Assembly: GCA_024138025.1 (NCBI GenBank)
Contig: JAMXBD010000824.1
Span: forward strand, 124,001 to 188,000
Length of the DNA: 64,000 bases
Direction: 5' to 3'
Origin: Combretum micranthum
Lineage: Eukaryota > Streptophyta > Magnoliopsida > Myrtales > Combretaceae
The notes below the pieces were generated by a model, which saw only the letters and a list, made by a program, of their open reading frames with translations, made no database searches and was not told the origin of the DNA. The position numbers and the translations under genes were made by a program. How positions within the stretch are numbered: the stretch's first letter is position 1; each line of letters starts with the position of its first letter. Positions 60,188 to 64,000 of the stretch are shown piece after piece.

Positions 60188-60750
60188 CAAGCAACAATTC
60201 TTAGGGAATTTTTTTTCTTTTTTTTTTGTTGGTTGTGCATAATTTATATAATATAAATCATAAAAAATATTTAAAAATTATGTTAAGTAACTTTTTTTAA
60301 TAACTGATGGATAAAGTGGTAAATTCTTAATAAAGAGAGATGCTTAAAATGTTGATGTACCATGTTAAGTAACCCATTGATAGAGATGGTCTTAGACCAA
60401 AATAAGCTAAGGGAAGGGGAAGAAAACAAAATATGGAATTTTTAAATAAATTTGTAGCTATATTCATGTAGTACCAGACATATTTAACCCTAAACCCTAA
60501 AAATACAGATTCATTTTTCTTTTTTTTTTTCCTTATAATATTTGCAAATATGTACATATACTCCTAAATTGTTGTTGAAGCCCAAATATGTATTTATTAT
60601 TCTTTAGGATAGTTTTTAGGATTGTAGCAATTATTTGAAGGAAAAGAGGATTAAAGTACATTTTGTGAGTTTAAGGAGTAAATCCCATCTTGACCAATAG
60701 TTTTGGAATGTATTCAATTTGCAATTATCTCTAGCTACCATTTACTTATG

Positions 60751-60915
60751 CACTATAATTAAATTGTGTTTTATAGATGGAATTTATGTCTATAAAAGTA
60801 AATTTTTATCATAAAAATTATCGTTACTGGTTCTATTTGTAGAGATGGAACTTCTTTTATCAATTTTTCATCACATAATTTTTATCTCTAAAGATCAATT
60901 TTTTTTTTTCTAATG
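60751..60915. mobile_element. CACTA-like MITE, diverged, about 165 bp
   Basis: The left CACTATAATTAAATTGTG and the reverse complement of the right CATTAGAAAAAAAAAAATTG are degraded CACTA-type ends. The inside (AAGTAAATTTTTATCATAAA, ATTTTTATCTCTAAAGATC) matches the copies at 23762 and 57521. Confidence 0.55.
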
Positions 60916-60938
60916 ATATAATAGAGGGGATATAAAAA

Positions 60939-61895
60939 TTCTATTCCAAGATACGCGTTTTACCTCATTTACTTGCAAAATGAATTGTGATTATTTATCT
61001 CGAATAATCTTTCTATTTCCGTGTAAAGAAAATTACTTTGAGGTAATAGAGAGAGTGTAAAAGTACTATTCTTCGAATACACTTGCCACCATATTTACTT
61101 GCGAAATGAAGGAGTATTTAGTTGCAATAATCTTCCTATTCCCCCTATGGAGAAAATAGCTACTTGGAGATAATAGAGAGAGTATAGAAATACTATTATT
61201 GGAATTAGAGCTGGGCATAAAAGTCGTCCTGGCCTGCGGGTTGACCCGTTTACCTGCTCAAAAAAGTGTGTCGTGACCAATTTTTTTTTTCCCGTTTAAA
61301 TGCCAACCAAATTGGCCAGACCCGTGCCAATAGTTAAAAAAAAAAAAAGAAAAAGAGCGAGGAAAAATATAAGAATAAGAATAATCTAATAACATATTTG
61401 TGATTATTTATGATATATTATGGAAGAAAATAGATTAATACATGCATCATAAGTATTATAACATTTTTAAGTATATATTTATTGATTTAAACGTAATATC
61501 ATATCTAATAAACTATTTTAAAAACTTCTTTTTATTTATAAGTAATCAAAATGATAACAAAATTAATTTTTAATATATATAAAACCTTAGAATATATAAA
61601 TATTATAGTTTTTACATAAACTAACATAAAAAATAACCAAAAAAAAAAAATCATTTGGCTCGAAGCCAAAACAGGCCGGCCTTGGGTCGAGAAATTTTGG
61701 CCCCTTTAACCCACGACCCGGCTGGCCCGTTTACCTACTCTAATTGGAATACACTTGCTTTTTTTTTTTTTTCCTCCTTTTTCTTTAGTCATATCCTGAA
61801 TACACTCATTACCATGTTTACTTAGAAAGTGGACTATTGAGTATTTGTTCCACTAATCTTTATATTGAAAATAATTAAAACCACTTGTAGGTGGT
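60939..61895 (+). repeat. minisatellite of about 125-bp units, interrupted by a MITE
   Basis: Three units start near 60939, 61061 and 61188. Each contains a variant of TACTATTCTTCGAATACAC, CATATTTACTTGCGAAATGA, TTAGTTGCAATAATCTTCCT and GGAGATAATAGAGAGAGTAT. The third unit is split by the hAT-like element and resumes at 61751. Confidence 0.6.
61206..61742. mobile_element. hAT-like MITE with perfect 8-bp target duplication
   Basis: Starts TAGAGCTGGGCAT and ends, in reverse complement, TAGAGTAGGTAAACGGGCC. GGCCCG-rich inner blocks lie at both ends (CCTGGCCTGCGGGTTGACCC and CCCACGACCCGGCTGGCC). ATTGGAAT at 61198-61205 is repeated exactly at 61743-61750, the 8-bp duplication typical of hAT transposition. 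537 bp, no transposase. Confidence 0.8.
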
Positions 61896-63043
61896 TCTTT
61901 TTATTTTGGGAATAAAAACTAAATGACTAGATTATATTATCCTAATAAATTACATTTCATTTATTTAATATAATTAAATAGGGACATAATGTTAATTCTA
62001 ATTCCAAATGCAGTTTAATATTGCAATTAATAAATTGAAGTAGCTAATGATATTATAACCTAGTGGCATCTCTATGTTCTTTCAAGTGAAATGTTCTAAG
62101 TTCAAATATTTCATGCCCATTGTAATGGAAAAAACAATAATAATAATAAATTGAAGTAAATACTAAAAAATGTATTCTTAATAGTAAAATTTTAGATGAA
62201 GTAAACAATAGATCACATAATTTCTAATCCATTATAGGTGATATTATATTCCTAGGGCATAACTTTTTCAATTATTTCCTATTCTCTATAACCAAGTAAA
62301 CCGGTGGTAAGCGTTTGACCAATATATATATATATATATATATTAATTTTTTGCTATTATTTGTGAATAGAGAAAGATCTAGGTCCACGGATTGGGAATT
62401 ATAAAGGGATAAACTGAAATAACACGGAGGTTTGAATGCAATTTCACCTGTTTTTATTATATTCAAAGTATTGGACAAAGCTAGATTTTAAGAGGTTGCA
62501 ATTCCACATTTTGAAAAGCAAGAAGATAAATTACACAAACTCAAAAGGTAAGGGGTCAACCGCCAAGAAGAAGTTTAATGGTATGATTGGATTCTTGGAT
62601 TTTTATTTGTATTATTTATTGTTTATATTTATATTATATTTATTTGGTTAGTTTATGAGTAAAATTATTGGTTTTTTTCATGGTATCTGTTTTTTTGATA
62701 AATATCTATTTGAAAACGATAAAAATATAATGCTAAAATGACTAGAATATAATAAAACAAACAGACAAAAAAAAAAAAAGCAAAAAACGAAGTAAAAAAA
62801 GGGGAAAGGGATGTTGTGTCATTTAGTCCATAAATTATTAGAAAAATAAATAAGAGTATTTTAGGTTTATAGATTTTTCATCTTTTAAGTCAAGATGTGT
62901 GGATGAGTGAGAAAATAACATCAGATTCTTTATTCATAGGATGCACAATATATGTGCATTTCTTCTAAGATGAACATAAAAACATAGTGCAAGTCCTCAC
63001 GAAACATGGTTTATATGATATCCTAACATTACATAAGACGCCT
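61896..63043. other. intergenic sequence, no gene seen
   Basis: AT-rich, with a (TA)n run at 62323-62342 and MITE-like fragments near 62640-62780 (GGTATCTGTTTTTTTGATAA). The last 100 bases may hold the 3' end of the GST transcript. Confidence 0.35.
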
Positions 63044-63397
63044 TCATTTAGACAAGGCTTTTGAAGCTTCTCGACGAGCAATCATGTCTTTAATATAAGC
63101 TATGTGTTTGTCCCTTGGGGGTTTACATTCTAGGACAACTGGAATTTCAGCAAGCTTTTCAATCCACTTGAATATGAGGGGGTATTTCTCTTTAGTCAGC
63201 ACTCCTGAGTCGGTAACCTCTTTAAAAATTGGAACCCAAAATGCAATTACATTCGCAACTAAGTCTAGAAATCCTATTTTGTCTCCTCCAAAGAAATCTT
63301 TTCCCTTGAGTTCATTCTCAAGAATTTTCAGTTGCCTTTCCAATTCTTTAGTTGCCCTCTTCTTCTCCTCCTCATCCTCAATTGGACCAGAAAGATA
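63044..63397 (-). CDS. tau-class glutathione S-transferase, last exon
   Basis: Tau GSTs conjugate glutathione to electrophiles in the plant cytosol and serve in detoxification and stress. This exon encodes the helical C-terminal domain: YLSGPIEDEEEKKRATKELE, LENELKGKDFFGGDKIGFLD, then VANVIAFWVPIF, YPLIFKWIEKLAEIPVV and the family-typical PPRDKHIAYIKDMIARR, ending SKALSK. FFGGDKIGFLD is the conserved N-capping box and hydrophobic staple region. The exon starts after the acceptor TTTGTAG at 63398. I do not start it at the in-frame TTG at 63343 because homology continues upstream to the acceptor. Tau GSTs usually have two exons, and the first (thioredoxin fold, catalytic Ser) was not found in the 600 bp to the window edge, so the gene is either cut by the window or 5'-truncated. 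The exon is open and looks functional. Confidence 0.88.
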   Translation of the reverse strand, partial: YLSGPIEDEEEKKRATKELERQLKILENELKGKDFFGGDKIGFLDLVANVIAFWVPIFKEVTDSGVLTKEKYPLIFKWIEKLAEIPVVLECKPPRDKHIAYIKDMIARREASKALSK

Positions 63398-63660
63398 CTA
63401 CAAAGTGTAAAAATAGGATAACCTTAAATCTACTATCAAAATTTTATTTTATTTATTTATTTCAATTTTACATTTGAACTTCAAAGTAACTAAATGCCAC
63501 ACTTGATTAAGTTTTTAACTTATTGAATTCCTCCTAATCCTCATTTGGACTAGAAAGATACTATATAGTAAAGAGCATGGTAACTTTAAATTTACTACTA
63601 TAACTCAAACTACTAAATGTTACACATAATTAAAACTTTTAATCTATGACTAATCTGTGT
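63366..63660. repeat. 163-bp tandem duplication across the GST splice acceptor
   Basis: The block at 63366 (TCCTCCTCATCCTCAATTGG, then CCAGAAAGATACTA) recurs at 63529 as TCCTCCTAATCCTCATTTGG and CTAGAAAGATACTA. The following CTTAAATCTACTAT and TAAATGCCACACTTGATTAA are also repeated. The outer copy holds the first ~30 bases of the exon and a second acceptor, but an in-frame stop (AGGAT TAG) on the minus strand. Confidence 0.75.
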
Positions 63661-64000
63661 TTACTACAGCATATTCCAAAGACTGCGAGAAGGTATATAT
63701 GTGACATAGACATTTGTTTCAATATGATATTAATCAAAACTTCAAATTATGGATATAAAAGTTTACAATTAAAAGTTTTACTCAATAATCAACATAACAC
63801 TTAACTACTTTAAAGATTATAATATAAAGTTATAAGTTTCTTCCAAAATTTAAAGAGTGATTTCAACGTTATTTTTGAAAGAATTAAAGTAAAGAAGCGA
63901 TTTAGTATTTAATCTGCATCCCTAATTTGTATTTGTAATTTAGCTTTTTTTTTTCTTTTCTTTTTGGCCAACAGTAATTAAGCTTTTTGATGTAAGAAAA
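63661..64000. other. AT-rich sequence to the window edge
   Basis: Expected to be intron or 5' flank of the GST gene. No thioredoxin-fold exon is visible on the minus strand. Confidence 0.4.

Overview
The window reads as nuclear DNA of a flowering plant, most likely a eudicot. It is AT-rich, has plant-type introns, carries plant-restricted gene families (class I small heat-shock protein, UDP-glycosyltransferase, plant-type UspA protein, tau-class GST), and is filled with plant Copia, Gypsy, Cassandra-type and MITE elements. I cannot name the species. No bacterial, viral, organellar or CRISPR sequence was seen.

Host genes are sparse. (1) 2519-2941, plus strand: a class I small heat-shock protein with a heat-shock element and TATA box upstream; an in-frame TAG removes its C-terminal tail. 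(2) 3270-4318, minus: a broken UDP-glycosyltransferase (UGT76-like), cut off at its 5' side by a Copia LTR. (3) 21481-25186, minus: a four-exon plant-specific gene of unknown function whose third exon carries a one-base frameshift. (4) 56565-58404, plus: an intact four-exon universal stress protein gene. (5) 63044-63397, minus: the last exon of a tau-class glutathione S-transferase whose first exon must lie beyond the window.

The rest is mostly transposable elements. 4319-6660 is the 3' part of a Copia element. 15946-16563 is a 618-bp LTR-PBS-PPT-LTR unit with no coding capacity; its LTRs contain a 5S-rRNA-like core (Cassandra type), and a third such LTR lies inverted at 19766-19984. 34828-43889 is a Copia element bounded by two LTRs and a perfect CTCTC target-site duplication; it contains a nested insertion of about 4.4 kb with a 52-base G run at its edge. 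46638-52051 is a decayed Gypsy element with both LTRs and a near-perfect target-site duplication. Small elements include three CACTA-like MITEs (two inside introns), a hAT-like MITE with a perfect 8-bp target duplication inside a minisatellite, and three other inverted-repeat elements. Several dispersed repeat families were found by comparing the window with itself: a noncoding family at 14.5-15.4, 29.8-30.7 and 39.9-40.6 kb; a hairpin-rich family with its own TATA-like box at 17.6-18.2 and 45.1-45.5 kb; and an AT-rich family at 20.2, 25.8 and 58.7 kb.

The host genes do not form a pathway or cluster. Three of the five show recent-looking damage (a stop, a frameshift, multiple breaks), so the region looks like a TE-rich, gene-poor segment where coding genes are eroding. 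I found no convincing new multi-gene system. The least explained structure is the hairpin repeat family.
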